DNA of 44,697 bases from Pseudomonadota bacterium (lineage in GTDB: Bacteria > Desulfobacterota > Binatia > Binatales > Binataceae): the NCBI GenBank assembly GCA_021323675.1, contig JAJPKP010000012.1:1-44697 (forward strand), given 5' to 3'. The first letter of the stretch is position 1; every line of letters begins with the position of its first letter. Under the pieces are notes generated by a model that saw only the letters and a list, made by a program, of their open reading frames with translations, was not told where the DNA came from and ran no database searches. The position numbers were made by a program, and so were the translations under genes. Shown here piece after piece: positions 27,839 to 36,994 of this stretch.

Positions 27839-29001
27839 ACTTGCACCAGGTCCGGCGATTCCTCGCGCAGGGCGGTGATCGTATGTTCGAGGGCAAATCG
27901 CTCGTGGTAGAGATCCTTGCCGGCCTGCGCGAGCCGTTTCATCTCTTCCGGCTCGCTGAGCAACCGTCCGGCATGGCGCGCGAGCTGGCCGTGATTTCCA
28001 GCCGGCGTCATGTGCACCGCGCGATATTGCCGCCAGATACTTTCGGTAAGCGGCCCGGAGTTGGTAACAATCGGCAGCCCATGGGCCAGCGCAGCCATCG
28101 CGCTTCCTCTGCGCGTGGTGATCCCGTCCGGGTACGGCTGGATCATCAGGTCGCAAGCCTGAAGGTGGCGCGAGAGATCGGGAGCGGGGAGCGCGCCGCA
28201 GGCGGTGACCCGATCGGCAAAGTCGGGGTAACGGGCGATGAGATTTTCGCGGAACTCCAGACTGTTGACGCCCATCAACAACAGGCTGACATCCGGCCGC
28301 TGTTCCAGCAGCACGGGCAGCGACGCGACGAGCGGCTCCTTCATCCACCATCCGTAAGTTCCGAAGTGCCCGACCAGGTATTTGCATTCCCCAAGGTACC
28401 GCCTGCGCAGCTTGGCGGCTTCGCCGGAATCATCGACGACCGGGACGTTGCTGGGAATCGGGATCCACAGAATCGGCTTGCTGTGCGGGATCATCGGGCG
28501 GAGCGTTCGCTCCCACGCGAGCGCCGCGATGAAGATTCGTGACGCGGCACGAGCCGTCAACCACGCCATCGCGTGCGTCATGAGCGCGATCACGTTGTGG
28601 CGCAATGGCGGAGTTCGACGAAACGCGACGGCCACTTCATGGTACATTATCCAGATCGGGTAACGCTTGCGCCTCGCATGCAACCACAGGCACAAGGGAA
28701 CGTTCATTGCGTGCCATCCGAACGAATGCGGCACATACTGAACCAGAACCCGATCGGGCACGCGCTCCTTGAAAATGGAGTCAAGCTCGCGATACGCGGC
28801 CGGACCGAAAGAGCGGGGCACTTCGACGACTTTGAATCTTCGCTCGGCCAGTTGCGCCAAAGAAGGCTCCGAGGCGTAAACAGTGACGTTGTCTCCGGCC
28901 GCAGCCAACTGACTCGCTACCAGAGTGGTATAGTTGGCAACTCCTCCATTACGGCCGTACTGTCCGGTAAGTATTGCCCAATTCACGTTTGTGCAGGTCA
29001 T
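27835..29001 (-). CDS. GT-B glycosyltransferase, GT4-like, without the usual E-x7-E
   Basis: A 388-aa protein with the GT-B plan. The N-terminal half has GQYGRNGGVANYTTLVASQL and LVQYVPHSFGWHAM. The C-terminal half has LVGHFGTYGWWMKEPLVASLPVLL, VSLLLMGVNS and DLMIQPYPDGITTRRGSAMAALAHGLPIVTN. The last segment is where GT4 enzymes carry E-x7-E; here the acidic residues are missing (TTRRGSAMAALA). It may belong to a divergent subfamily or bind its donor differently. ATG 29001 follows a 99-bp gap after the flippase gene, in which I see no promoter or strong terminator. The stop overlaps the next glycosyltransferase start (GTGA). Confidence 0.82.
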   Translation of the reverse strand: MTCTNVNWAILTGQYGRNGGVANYTTLVASQLAAAGDNVTVYASEPSLAQLAERRFKVVEVPRSFGPAAYRELDSIFKERVPDRVLVQYVPHSFGWHAMNVPLCLWLHARRKRYPIWIMYHEVAVAFRRTPPLRHNVIALMTHAMAWLTARAASRIFIAALAWERTLRPMIPHSKPILWIPIPSNVPVVDDSGEAAKLRRRYLGECKYLVGHFGTYGWWMKEPLVASLPVLLEQRPDVSLLLMGVNSLEFRENLIARYPDFADRVTACGALPAPDLSRHLQACDLMIQPYPDGITTRRGSAMAALAHGLPIVTNSGPLTESIWRQYRAVHMTPAGNHGQLARHAGRLLSEPEEMKRLAQAGKDLYHERFALEHTITALREESPDLVQV

Positions 29002-29100
29002 GGCAAAGGTCGAAGCAAGCTGATTCGGCCGCTCAACACCTCATGCATAGACTCGAAGGGCCGCGGCGTGGGTAAAGAGCGACGATCTGCTTAAACTCTT

Positions 29101-30621
29101 TCAATATGAATCGCGCGGGATGAGGACATTAATCCGCTGCAGCCACAAATCCTTTTCGTGCCGGCTAAGGCCTACCAGCCACCATGCCGCCAGATATGCG
29201 AGGGCGGCGGCGCTCATTTCCGCCGCCATATCCACCCATCCTCGCGGCGGAAATGAGCGCGCCATCAGCCACACCAGAACCGCAAACGGCAGCGCGGAGA
29301 CAATGGGCCATCCGGCCGCTCTCGCGAGGTCGAGAGGCGAAGTGGCAAAACATTGATGGAGCAGCTTCGGCAGGTACCAGGAACTGACGCACACGAAACC
29401 CAGAGTGGTTCCGAGCACTGGCCCCAGGATTCCGACCTTGAGCGTGAGCGCAATGCTGAACACGAAGTTGATTGCCGTTTGGACCACCAATCCGGGCATT
29501 ATCATTCGCACCTGGCCGATACCGTTGATGCACCATCCCCAGAGCGAAAAGATAGCCAGAAGGAATGCATTAATCGCCGCGATTACAACCAGCGTATCGC
29601 CAGCGTAACGCGCACCGCCCACCCATAGCCCGATAAATTTCCGGTCGAACACCACGATCGGCGCGAGCGCCGCGACCGCCAGAACGGCAATCAGCCGGGT
29701 CAACTCGATCAAGCGCTGATTGAAAACCTCGGATTCGCCTTGTACATGCAATTCGGCCAGACCGGCCCAACTCGCGTTGCCAATTCCCTGCAACTGGCGC
29801 CGCGCGAGCACCGGAAGTTGCTGCGTGAGAAAAAACGGCACCACCATCGCGGGCGACAACAATCCGCCGACTATGATGTTGTCGGTGACCAGCCCGATGC
29901 GCCCGCACAGATTGAACACGAAGGTGGGCCAGTTCAGATCTTTGATCTGCTTCCATTGGTCGGATTCGCGAATTCTTCTGGTCAGCGCCTGCCGCATTTC
30001 CCGGAACGCCGCGCGCTGCCGGCTGACGATGATCGCGTAAAAGATTACGCCGCCCAAAAGCACCGCGAGGAACTGACCCGTAATTCCCCACTTTGCCCAG
30101 GCGAGGAGGAGTGAGAATGCAGTCACCGACAGCGACTGGACCAGAAGAGCCGAATTGACGATGTACCCGCGTTGTTCCGCCTCGAGCAGGACGCGGAAGA
30201 CCGAAAGCGGAAGCAGAAGAACCGCCATCCCGCCCACCGCGCATCCCGCTTGCAGATCGAATCGCAGGCCCGGGCTCACCGGCAAAAGCGTTGCGATGGC
30301 GGCGATGAGCACCACGACCGCAGCCGCCATCAGCGCCACCGCGAACAGATAGGCGCGGATGCCCGCGGCCACCAGCGCAAGCACCTGGCCCTGGTCGCGC
30401 TGGGCGGCCGCTCGAGCCATCAGCGGCAGCAACGCCCCTCCGATCCCGAACTCGAGCAGACCGACGTATCCGAGCCATTCCGCCGCCGCCTCGACCGCGC
30501 CATAGCGTTCATCGCCAAGCCATCCAAGCAGCAACGGCGTAGCGACCAGCGCGACCAGCAGAATGACCAGGGTCGACGCCTGCTCCGTAACAAACGTCCC
30601 GATTGATCGCCTGACGCGCAT
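29101..30621 (-). CDS. Wzx-like oligosaccharide flippase (MATE/MOP superfamily)
   Basis: A 506-aa membrane protein with 12-14 hydrophobic segments, beginning FVTEQASTLVILLVALVAT followed by PLLLGWLGDERYGAVE. This N-terminus and the internal DLNWPTFVFNLCGRIGLVTD and DRKFIGLWVG segments are typical of polysaccharide biosynthesis/flippase proteins. It would move undecaprenyl-linked repeat units from the cytoplasmic to the periplasmic face before polymerisation. The start is ATG 30621 or, seven codons earlier, GTG 30642, which overlaps the preceding stop as GTGA. The overlap style of this cluster makes the second option reasonable. The frame continues open to 30906, but that part lies inside the upstream gene. 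Confidence 0.87.
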   Translation of the reverse strand: MRVRRSIGTFVTEQASTLVILLVALVATPLLLGWLGDERYGAVEAAAEWLGYVGLLEFGIGGALLPLMARAAAQRDQGQVLALVAAGIRAYLFAVALMAAAVVVLIAAIATLLPVSPGLRFDLQAGCAVGGMAVLLLPLSVFRVLLEAEQRGYIVNSALLVQSLSVTAFSLLLAWAKWGITGQFLAVLLGGVIFYAIIVSRQRAAFREMRQALTRRIRESDQWKQIKDLNWPTFVFNLCGRIGLVTDNIIVGGLLSPAMVVPFFLTQQLPVLARRQLQGIGNASWAGLAELHVQGESEVFNQRLIELTRLIAVLAVAALAPIVVFDRKFIGLWVGGARYAGDTLVVIAAINAFLLAIFSLWGWCINGIGQVRMIMPGLVVQTAINFVFSIALTLKVGILGPVLGTTLGFVCVSSWYLPKLLHQCFATSPLDLARAAGWPIVSALPFAVLVWLMARSFPPRGWVDMAAEMSAAALAYLAAWWLVGLSRHEKDLWLQRINVLIPRDSY

Positions 30622-30638
30622 CGCAACCGCAAGCTGGA

Positions 30639-31658
30639 TCACGCCGCGCTGACGCCATCCCGCGTCTGCCGGCACAACTGCTCGATAAACCCCGCCTCTA
30701 CGAGTTGCCGCATGCCTTCTTCGTACTGAAGATACCTGAAAAAGCCCGTGTAGTGCTTGCACACCGTATCGGGGCGCAGTCCCGGCTTCGTACTTACACA
30801 ATACGTCTCCGGCAGCAACTCGACCCCGTAAACCGTGGAACACAGAGCCTGGAGAGTCTGCTCCGTGACCCATCGATCCTCGCGGAGCTTCCGATTCGCG
30901 AGCCACCGCTCGATAGAATCGAAATCGATTGACTGCCTTCGTACGACAGACAGCCCCGAATTTATGCCCTCGCGGGGCCGGATGCCGAAACTGGCTTCCA
31001 TCTCTTCGAGGCTCATCGAATACCAGTAGCCGTCATCCTGGTTATATCTGTTTTTCGAAATTCCGGAACGCGGCACGCACAGCAGTTCCGGCTTGCGGAA
31101 GAACACGATGTCGGAATCGATCGAGATCACGTAGTCCGCATTCGAGAGGAGAAAGAAGTCGAACAGCTTGCGGGTGGTGATGTTAACCCGCCGATATTCC
31201 AGGCATCTCTCGAGCCCGCGGCCGGCCAGAGTTGTCTCGACTTCACGGTCAGCCGCGTCCGCCGTCACGATCGTCGCATTTGGAAAATGTGCTTGCAGAA
31301 GGGCCGCCTGTCCTTCAGCCAAGCCTCCGTCGTGGATGTACAGTGGATAGTCACACGTCGAGAAATGATAAAACCCCTTGAGCGCCCAAATCGCATCGAG
31401 ACAATCGCGCCGCCAGGTCAGCATTCGAACTTCGACCGGACCGCCGCGCGAAGTGTAAATCGGTGGAGTTTTCAGGATCTTTCTTTGCATGCGCCGCCTT
31501 CGCCAGGCGTGACGCAGCCCCTCACGAGTTGACCATCTGAAATCGAGATACAGAGGGTTGTTTCTCACGGCCGACAGGGCGCCCGACAATCCGCGCATCA
31601 AGGATCTCGGAGTGGCCGCGGAGGGCGATGCGACTTCGAGGCGGTGATTGTTATCCAT
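30639..31658 (-). CDS. Putative GT-A type glycosyltransferase
   Basis: A 339-aa protein I cannot place in a named GT family. It has a metal-binding DxD in DYVISIDSDIVFFRKPE (about residues 180-196), preceded by LFDFFLLSNA. Later come GINSGLSVVRRQSIDF and WVTEQTLQALCSTVYG, which resemble GT8-like and other nucleotide-diphospho-sugar transferase folds. CDYPLYIHDGGL in the N-terminal half also fits the GT-A Rossmann region. There is no signal peptide. ATG 31658 lies 19 bp after the acyltransferase stop; an upstream extension to 31724 overlaps that gene and is rejected. Substrate is unknown; the gene context implies glycan assembly. Confidence 0.75.
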   Translation of the reverse strand: MDNNHRLEVASPSAATPRSLMRGLSGALSAVRNNPLYLDFRWSTREGLRHAWRRRRMQRKILKTPPIYTSRGGPVEVRMLTWRRDCLDAIWALKGFYHFSTCDYPLYIHDGGLAEGQAALLQAHFPNATIVTADAADREVETTLAGRGLERCLEYRRVNITTRKLFDFFLLSNADYVISIDSDIVFFRKPELLCVPRSGISKNRYNQDDGYWYSMSLEEMEASFGIRPREGINSGLSVVRRQSIDFDSIERWLANRKLREDRWVTEQTLQALCSTVYGVELLPETYCVSTKPGLRPDTVCKHYTGFFRYLQYEEGMRQLVEAGFIEQLCRQTRDGVSAA

Positions 31659-31677
31659 GGAGCGCGTCACGACGCCT

Positions 31678-32856
31678 TCACGTCTCCGCCCGGGTCGCCG
31701 CGAGCGGAAAGGAATCCCGATCAAGGCTTTCCAGCAGTTTCCGCCCGTACGCGATCATTGGCTTTTCGAGCGCATAATAGCTGAGGACGGCGCAGACCAT
31801 CAGCGCAACAAGGTTCAGCGGAAAAACCTGAAGCGGCCCCAGTGCGCGGTTCAATTCGTGGGGAATAAGAAAAAGCTGCTGCCAAAGGTACAGGCTGTAC
31901 GAGATGCGGCCGATCCATCGGACAGCCGCGTGCTCCAGAATTCGGCCGGCCGGATTCCCGGCATGCAGAATCGTGCCGGCGAGAAGCAGCGGAATGAGGA
32001 TCGCTTCCCACATCATCGCCATCGGTGGTGCAAACGCCACGCAGGCCACATAGGCAGCGGCTAGCAGCGTCCATACGAATGGCGAAAGCCACCGCCGGAA
32101 TGCGTCTCTGCTAGCCGGCGCATCGAGCGTCAGCGCCATCCAGCATCCCCAGAACAGAGCATCGAGGCGCACATCCGTTCGTTCGTAAAAGGATGGCCCC
32201 GGCAACAGCGCCGACAGCCGCGCCGAGTGAAAATCGAGAACGCGCCACACGGCGATCGCAATGGCCAGCAGGGGCACGACAATTCGCGCGCGGCGTGGGC
32301 CACACAATAGGAGCAGGCCGGGGCAGATCAGGTAAAAGTGCTCCTCTACGGCCAGAGACCAGAAGTGCCCTGTGTACCATCCGCTGCCCGATGAAGGCAT
32401 GTAATTTCTGAAGAAGAACACACAGCTAAGCCATCCGCCCAGCCTGACCGGTATGATGCCTGCAGCGGCCAGCGCTCCAACGACCGCCAGGTAAGCAAAA
32501 GCAGCCGGGAGAATCCTGAACACCCGCCGCACGTAGAAGTTGCGAAGCGAGATCGTCCCGGTCTGATGCTCCTCTTCCAGCAAGCGCCCGCAGATCAAAA
32601 GCCCGCTGATTCCGAAAAATACGTCAACTCCAAGCGCCCCCCGGCGCGACAAGGAGTAGAGCAGCCGGCTCGGAAGCGCACCGCCGGCTGAGAAGACTGC
32701 GTCTCCCCCGTGGCACAGCAACACCGCGCCGATTGCGACAGCTCGCCATCCGTCGAGCGTACGGACGTAAGCGTGTCTCACGCCGCCCGCGGAGGTTCGT
32801 TCCGGAGCCGTGACCTCGGCGCTCGATGGCGGCGATGAATTCGATTGCCCGATCAA
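31678..32856 (-). CDS. Membrane acyltransferase 3 family protein (second copy)
   Basis: A 392-aa polytopic membrane protein of the OafA/Acyl_transf_3 family. It has VRTLDGWRAVAIGAVLLCHGGD (likely catalytic His), RGALGVDVFFGISGLLIC, NFYVRRVFRILPAA, WSLAVEEHFYLICPGLLLL and RISYSLYLWQQLFLIPHE. It probably acylates a sugar of the island's glycan, and its motifs differ clearly from the copy at 20222-21412, so it may have another target. The longest start is TTG 32856. GTG 32781, just before the conserved block, would remove about 25 polar residues and is an alternative. It lies 17 bp after the methyltransferase stop. Confidence 0.9.
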   Translation of the reverse strand: MIGQSNSSPPSSAEVTAPERTSAGGVRHAYVRTLDGWRAVAIGAVLLCHGGDAVFSAGGALPSRLLYSLSRRGALGVDVFFGISGLLICGRLLEEEHQTGTISLRNFYVRRVFRILPAAFAYLAVVGALAAAGIIPVRLGGWLSCVFFFRNYMPSSGSGWYTGHFWSLAVEEHFYLICPGLLLLCGPRRARIVVPLLAIAIAVWRVLDFHSARLSALLPGPSFYERTDVRLDALFWGCWMALTLDAPASRDAFRRWLSPFVWTLLAAAYVACVAFAPPMAMMWEAILIPLLLAGTILHAGNPAGRILEHAAVRWIGRISYSLYLWQQLFLIPHELNRALGPLQVFPLNLVALMVCAVLSYYALEKPMIAYGRKLLESLDRDSFPLAATRAET

Positions 32857-32873
32857 AGCGTATTGCGGCCGGC

Positions 32874-33539
32874 CTATGACAACAACCGGCAGAGGCTCCT
32901 GAGCGCGAGCGAGAGAGGAAGTCCGACGAAACCGAGTTTGCGCCGCGAACGCAGGTACACATAATCTGCCGGGTCAGTTAAAGCCATTACATCCTCGCCC
33001 AAAGGCTCGCGGCTGGCGACGAAGATATTGCACGAGATCATTCGAATCGTCCGCAGATGCACGTCGGCAGGAAAGTCTTCGGCTCTCCACCAACTTCGAT
33101 GGACCTCGTAAGTATTCCCTAGCAGATCGCGCTGTGGGCTGAACTCGAGTGGCGTCGATACAATAACGACCGGGCTTCGGGCGAAGCATTCTTCGACCAG
33201 CTTTCGCGCATCCTTCTTTTCGAGATGTTCGATAACATCCGCGATCAGGACAACGTCGAAGTTTCCCAGGGTCGGGACCACCGTTTGAGCTTCACCGTAA
33301 TGCACCTTTGAATAGACGTAGTCCAAGATCGGGTTGCGATAGCGTTCGCATGCCTCGATCCCTACCAGGTTGGTCCGCCAGGAGTCCGGAGTCAGACGTT
33401 CGTTCCATACATCCAGATACTCCCGGATAAGCACGCCGTACTTGCCAAAACCGCATCCTATGTCGAGCACACTGGACGGCTGGAGTTGGTAGATAAGCGC
33501 GACGACGCTGCTGATATTGTGAAAATCACTTGTAGGCAT
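32874..33539 (-). CDS. Class I SAM-dependent methyltransferase
   Basis: A 221-aa methyltransferase. Motif I is SVLDIGCGFGKYGVLIREY (about 23-41), then NLVGIEACERY and the motif IV region FDVVLIADVIEHLEKKDARKL. VVIVSTPLEFSPQRDLLGNTYEVHRSWW resembles glycan-cluster methyltransferases with a conserved histidine/tryptophan segment. It probably acts on a sugar or a lipid-linked intermediate. ATG 33539 follows the GT9 stop by 27 bp, with no strong ribosome binding site. The C-terminal tail (LGFVGLPLSLALRSL) is mildly hydrophobic and might associate with the membrane. Confidence 0.85.
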   Translation of the reverse strand: MPTSDFHNISSVVALIYQLQPSSVLDIGCGFGKYGVLIREYLDVWNERLTPDSWRTNLVGIEACERYRNPILDYVYSKVHYGEAQTVVPTLGNFDVVLIADVIEHLEKKDARKLVEECFARSPVVIVSTPLEFSPQRDLLGNTYEVHRSWWRAEDFPADVHLRTIRMISCNIFVASREPLGEDVMALTDPADYVYLRSRRKLGFVGLPLSLALRSLCRLLS

Positions 33540-33566
33540 TCGGGTGTTAAGGTTGGCGGTGGAAAT

Positions 33567-34613
33567 CTATGACGTCAGGGCCAGAGTCTGTCGAGGAAGC
33601 CAGCGGCGCACGGCATCAAGCATTATATCGACGCCGATTGACCGCATGCAGTCAGGCCGCACATCGCAGTCCGGCAGGTAGCAGCATCGGCACGCCAGCG
33701 GCGTAACTATCTTCTCCCCTGCTCCATGCAGATTAATTTCAGCACTCGAGGTGGGGCCGAAAAACGCGATTACGGGGCGCTCGAGCGCGATACCTATATG
33801 CATCGCGAGCGAATCGCTGGAGACGAGAACGTCGGTCCGCGCAATCATCGCCGCGAATCTCGCCAGCGACAGGTCGCACGGTGCGGCCACCACTCGTGGT
33901 GAATGCGCCGCCGATACGATCGCTGCGTTTCTCTCCGTTTCCGCAATTCCGCCGAGGATCACAGCCGTCGCGCCGAGCCTTTCCCCTATTTCCCTTGCAA
34001 GAGCGGCGGTCTGCTCGAGGCTCCAGCTTTTGAACCGCCATCGGCCGCCCGCCCCGGTGTTCAATCCGACGAACGGCGCGCCAGCGAACGGCGTGGTCCA
34101 TCCGCGAGCCCATTGCCGCGCTTCTTCCGGAATCGCCAAGAAAGGCCTTTCCACCGGAGGCGGAAGCTTGAGCATCCGGTAGAGGATCTCATCGTAGCTG
34201 CGCTGGTTCATCCGCTTGATTTCATTGGCTCTGGATAGTCCGCCCTGCTCGGAGGGACGCAGTCTGCCCATACCGAACCATTCCCCGACGTCATCCGTGT
34301 AGCGGACCTGTCCCGCCGAATCTTCAAATGCGCCGGACAGGCGGTCACAGGACAACTCGCTTGCGAGGCGCGCCGGATCTCCATCGTCATCGAGAGATAT
34401 TACCCAATCGAAATGCGTGCCCCTCCAATCGCTCTTCTCACGCCAATCCACGATACGGGCCAACGCCGGGTTTCCCTGCAGAAGCGGAAATGCCTTCGTT
34501 TCGGTTATCCAGGTGATATCGACTTCCTCTCCGAGACGCTTCAACGCGGGCAGGAGCGCGGTGGTACGCAGGACATCGCCCAGTGCGCCTAGCTTGATGA
34601 TCGCGATCCGCAT
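33567..34613 (-). CDS. Glycosyltransferase family 9 (heptosyltransferase-like)
   Basis: A 348-aa GT-B protein of the ADP-heptose:LPS heptosyltransferase family. The N-terminus has the family signature IAIIKLGALGDVLRTTALLPAL. The donor domain has FVGLNTGAGGRWRFKSWSLEQ and VSSDSLAMHIGIALERPVIAFFGPTSS. A cysteine-rich end (CRCCYLPDCDVRPDC) is common in GT9 proteins. It adds a heptose or another sugar, probably to LPS core or the island's glycan. ATG 34613 overlaps the end of the upstream GT4 gene by 25 bp. The frame runs open to 35186, but that is an out-of-frame read of the GT4 gene. Confidence 0.9.
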   Translation of the reverse strand: MRIAIIKLGALGDVLRTTALLPALKRLGEEVDITWITETKAFPLLQGNPALARIVDWREKSDWRGTHFDWVISLDDDGDPARLASELSCDRLSGAFEDSAGQVRYTDDVGEWFGMGRLRPSEQGGLSRANEIKRMNQRSYDEILYRMLKLPPPVERPFLAIPEEARQWARGWTTPFAGAPFVGLNTGAGGRWRFKSWSLEQTAALAREIGERLGATAVILGGIAETERNAAIVSAAHSPRVVAAPCDLSLARFAAMIARTDVLVSSDSLAMHIGIALERPVIAFFGPTSSAEINLHGAGEKIVTPLACRCCYLPDCDVRPDCMRSIGVDIMLDAVRRWLPRQTLALTS

Positions 34614-35812
34614 CGATGCCACTGCCGCAGCAAGTCTTCCGCGACCGATCTCCAGTCGTAGCGCGCAAGCACCGCGGCGCGGCCGGCTTGCGCCAGTCTG
34701 ATGCGATCGGATGTTTCCGTGCTCCAGCGGTCGAGCGCCCGGGCAAATTCCGCGGCATCGTCGGCGACAATCACGCCTTCCTCCCCGGGGCGCAGATCCA
34801 GTCCCTCGAGGCCGCGAGTCGTAGTTAGAACCACCCTCTGGTAGGCGCAGGCTTCCAGAATTTTTCCGCGGGTGCCGCTGCCTTCGAGCACCGGGACGGC
34901 GCAGATCGCGCTTTCGCGGTACAGTGGAGAGAGATCTCGCGGTGTATCGATAAATTGCGCGCCGGCGCGTTGAATGCGCTCGCGGAGCTCCGGTCTTGCC
35001 CCGGAGCCGGCAACCGTAAGAGAAAGAGGTTTCTCGAGCCGAGGCCACACCTCTTCGAGCATCCAGAAGAGGCCGTTCTCGTTGGGCACGTAGGACAACG
35101 TTCCCACGACAAGGACGCGAGGTTCTTTGACCGATGGATAAGCGGGGATATGCCGGGCGTCGGCTCCGTTTCGCGTCTGCGACCATTTCCCCGAGGGATA
35201 AGCTCTAACGTAGCGTTGATAATCAACCGGCGAATAGGCAAATAGAAGATCGGCGGCGGCAACCACTTTCGCTTCATATTCCTGGAGCGATCGTGCCTGC
35301 AGGCGCGAGTGCAACCTCGCGAAGACTGTTCCGCCCGATACCGTCAGATCGCGGTACAGATCGGATTCGACGTTATGCAGCGTTACGCTTTGCAGGGCGC
35401 TGGACTCTCGCCCGCGCATCCGCGGCAGATAGTAGGCCATGCGAAGCTCTTCGGCGTGAATCACGTCCGGCTTCCACGACTCAACAAGTTCATCGACTCG
35501 TTGCGCAAGCCCGCTCGAGCGGGATCGCTCGTGATAGGAGCGCGTCACCGCTCTCAACGCCCTGACCGGAAGCCAGGGACGATCGCGCGGGAAGAACTCG
35601 CCATCGTTGTTCGCCGCCGCCTCAGCACCGTCGCGCCATCCCGTGGGAAAAGCGTTGAGTCCGACGATCTTCACTTCGTGGCCAAGCTCTCTCATCGCGG
35701 GCCACAGGTGGAAGTTCCGCACCCGCGCGCCGTTGACGGGCGGGTTGGGCAGATCGGCGACAATCGCCAGAACACGCAAAGAATGCCGAGGCATCTCCGT
35801 TGCCGAATCCAT
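34589..35812 (-). CDS. Glycosyltransferase family 4
   Basis: A 407-aa GT-B glycosyltransferase. The N-terminal domain has LRVLAIVADLPNPPVNGARVRNFHL and VIHAEELRMAYYLPRM. The donor domain has RVLVVGTLSYVPNENGLFWMLEEVWP, LTVAGSGARPELRE, and SGTRGKILEACAYQRVVLTT with the conserved glutamate. The pattern resembles sugar transferases of the PEP-CTERM/EPS type, often annotated GT1/GT4. It starts at ATG 35812 or ATG 35794 (six residues later, closer to the conserved block), 18 or 36 bp after the upstream GT4 stop. Donor and acceptor are unknown. Confidence 0.9.
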   Translation of the reverse strand: MDSATEMPRHSLRVLAIVADLPNPPVNGARVRNFHLWPAMRELGHEVKIVGLNAFPTGWRDGAEAAANNDGEFFPRDRPWLPVRALRAVTRSYHERSRSSGLAQRVDELVESWKPDVIHAEELRMAYYLPRMRGRESSALQSVTLHNVESDLYRDLTVSGGTVFARLHSRLQARSLQEYEAKVVAAADLLFAYSPVDYQRYVRAYPSGKWSQTRNGADARHIPAYPSVKEPRVLVVGTLSYVPNENGLFWMLEEVWPRLEKPLSLTVAGSGARPELRERIQRAGAQFIDTPRDLSPLYRESAICAVPVLEGSGTRGKILEACAYQRVVLTTTRGLEGLDLRPGEEGVIVADDAAEFARALDRWSTETSDRIRLAQAGRAAVLARYDWRSVAEDLLRQWHRCGSRSSS

Positions 35813-35830
35813 TCGCCGGTTGCGCCTGAA

Positions 35831-36994
35831 TCAAAGCGCCGTGGCACCGGGCTCCACAATCTGGAGAAATTGGGATGCCATGTCTGTCCAGGTCCACTTC
35901 CGCAGCCGATCCGACAGCCTCATGGCCTGGTGCGCGAATTCGGCGCGGCGTGAGCGCCAAAGCCGCAACCGATCGACCACGGCAGCCACATCGTCCGGGT
36001 CCGGGATCATCAACTCGGCCAGGTATCCTTCAAAGCGATCGGTGACCGGTGCGAGGCGGCTGACGATTGCCGGGAGACCTGTGCACACCGCTTCCTGGAT
36101 GGCGAGCCCGTAGCCTTCGTAGCGGCTGGGAGCAAGGATTAGGTCGCATGCGCGCAGGACAGACACCACAAAATCCGGCGCGGGATTGAAGCCAAGAAAT
36201 CGAATTCGTCCATCGAGTCCGTCGGCCAGAGCGCGCTTTCTCCAGATCGGCAATTCGAATCCGGCGCCTACCACGATCAATTGGGCATTCGCGTCCCAAT
36301 CCGGGCTCTCGCACAGCGTTTTCCATGCGAGATATGCCGTATCGAATCCCTTGCGCCGATCGCCGATTGCCCCCACGAACGCCGCCGCTATCCCCTCCCG
36401 CGGCAGATCCAAAGCCGCCCGCGCCTTCTCCCGCTCGGCCGGAGCCGGCAATCGAAACATGGCTGGATCGACGCCCAAATCCACTTTGTGGATTATCTTC
36501 TCCGGAATGCCGAAGTCTTCGATCAATTCTCTTCTGATTGCATCGGAAACGGCGATCACAAGTTTGGCGCACTTCAAGGCGCGCCGCTCGGCCGCCGCAG
36601 CCTGGCGGAACTCCAGATCGATCTTGAGCCTCCGCAAGGCTCCTGCGGAGGCATCCGGCTTATATCTTCGATGTAGATGGTGGGTCCAGTTGATATCGGG
36701 CCATATGCAGTTGCCGCCGTTAACAACGACCCGCCCTCCCCGCCCCGAGATGCGTGCGGCCTCCTGACGGCCGCGCAGATCGAGAAACGGCCGGCCAAGG
36801 AAATATGAATTCAACGGTCTGCCTACGATGTGAACGGCGACATTAGGATGAGCGGCAAGCTGAGGATCGACCCGATGAGCAACCAAATGGGTTTCAACCC
36901 CACGGTTCGCCAGGAAGAGAGCGAGCTCGTGGTTGCACTGGTCCATCCCGCCGGTTTTTATAAAATCACCGGTAACCAGTAGAAACGGTTTCAT
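35831..36994 (-). CDS. Glycosyltransferase family 4
   Basis: A 387-aa GT-B glycosyltransferase. The N-terminus is FLLVTGDFIKTGGMDQCNHELALFL, with the glycine-loop acceptor region. WTHHLHRRYKP lies mid-domain. The C-terminal domain has AAFVGAIGDRRKGFDTAYLAWKTL, LIVVGAGFELPIW and the E-x7-E motif in SRYEGYGLAIQEAVCTGLPAIVSRLAPV. The ATG at 36994 lies 29 bp inside the polymerase gene, so the two are probably translationally coupled. The sugar transferred cannot be read from sequence. Confidence 0.9.
   Translation of the reverse strand: MKPFLLVTGDFIKTGGMDQCNHELALFLANRGVETHLVAHRVDPQLAAHPNVAVHIVGRPLNSYFLGRPFLDLRGRQEAARISGRGGRVVVNGGNCIWPDINWTHHLHRRYKPDASAGALRRLKIDLEFRQAAAAERRALKCAKLVIAVSDAIRRELIEDFGIPEKIIHKVDLGVDPAMFRLPAPAEREKARAALDLPREGIAAAFVGAIGDRRKGFDTAYLAWKTLCESPDWDANAQLIVVGAGFELPIWRKRALADGLDGRIRFLGFNPAPDFVVSVLRACDLILAPSRYEGYGLAIQEAVCTGLPAIVSRLAPVTDRFEGYLAELMIPDPDDVAAVVDRLRLWRSRRAEFAHQAMRLSDRLRKWTWTDMASQFLQIVEPGATAL

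Noticed and set aside
27839..28387. N-terminal extension of the glycosyltransferase at 26687-27838
   Set aside because: It is wholly inside another glycosyltransferase gene in a different frame, with Arg/Ala/Gly-rich translation. GTG 27838 restores the family N-terminus.
29066..29100. AAAGAG...CTCTTT hairpin downstream of the flippase gene as a terminator
   Set aside because: The stem is only 6 bp with a large loop and no good T tract after it. The genes on both sides run in the same direction.
34614..35186. N-terminal extension of the GT9 protein
   Set aside because: It is an out-of-frame read of the upstream GT4 gene. The GT9 signature begins right at ATG 34613.
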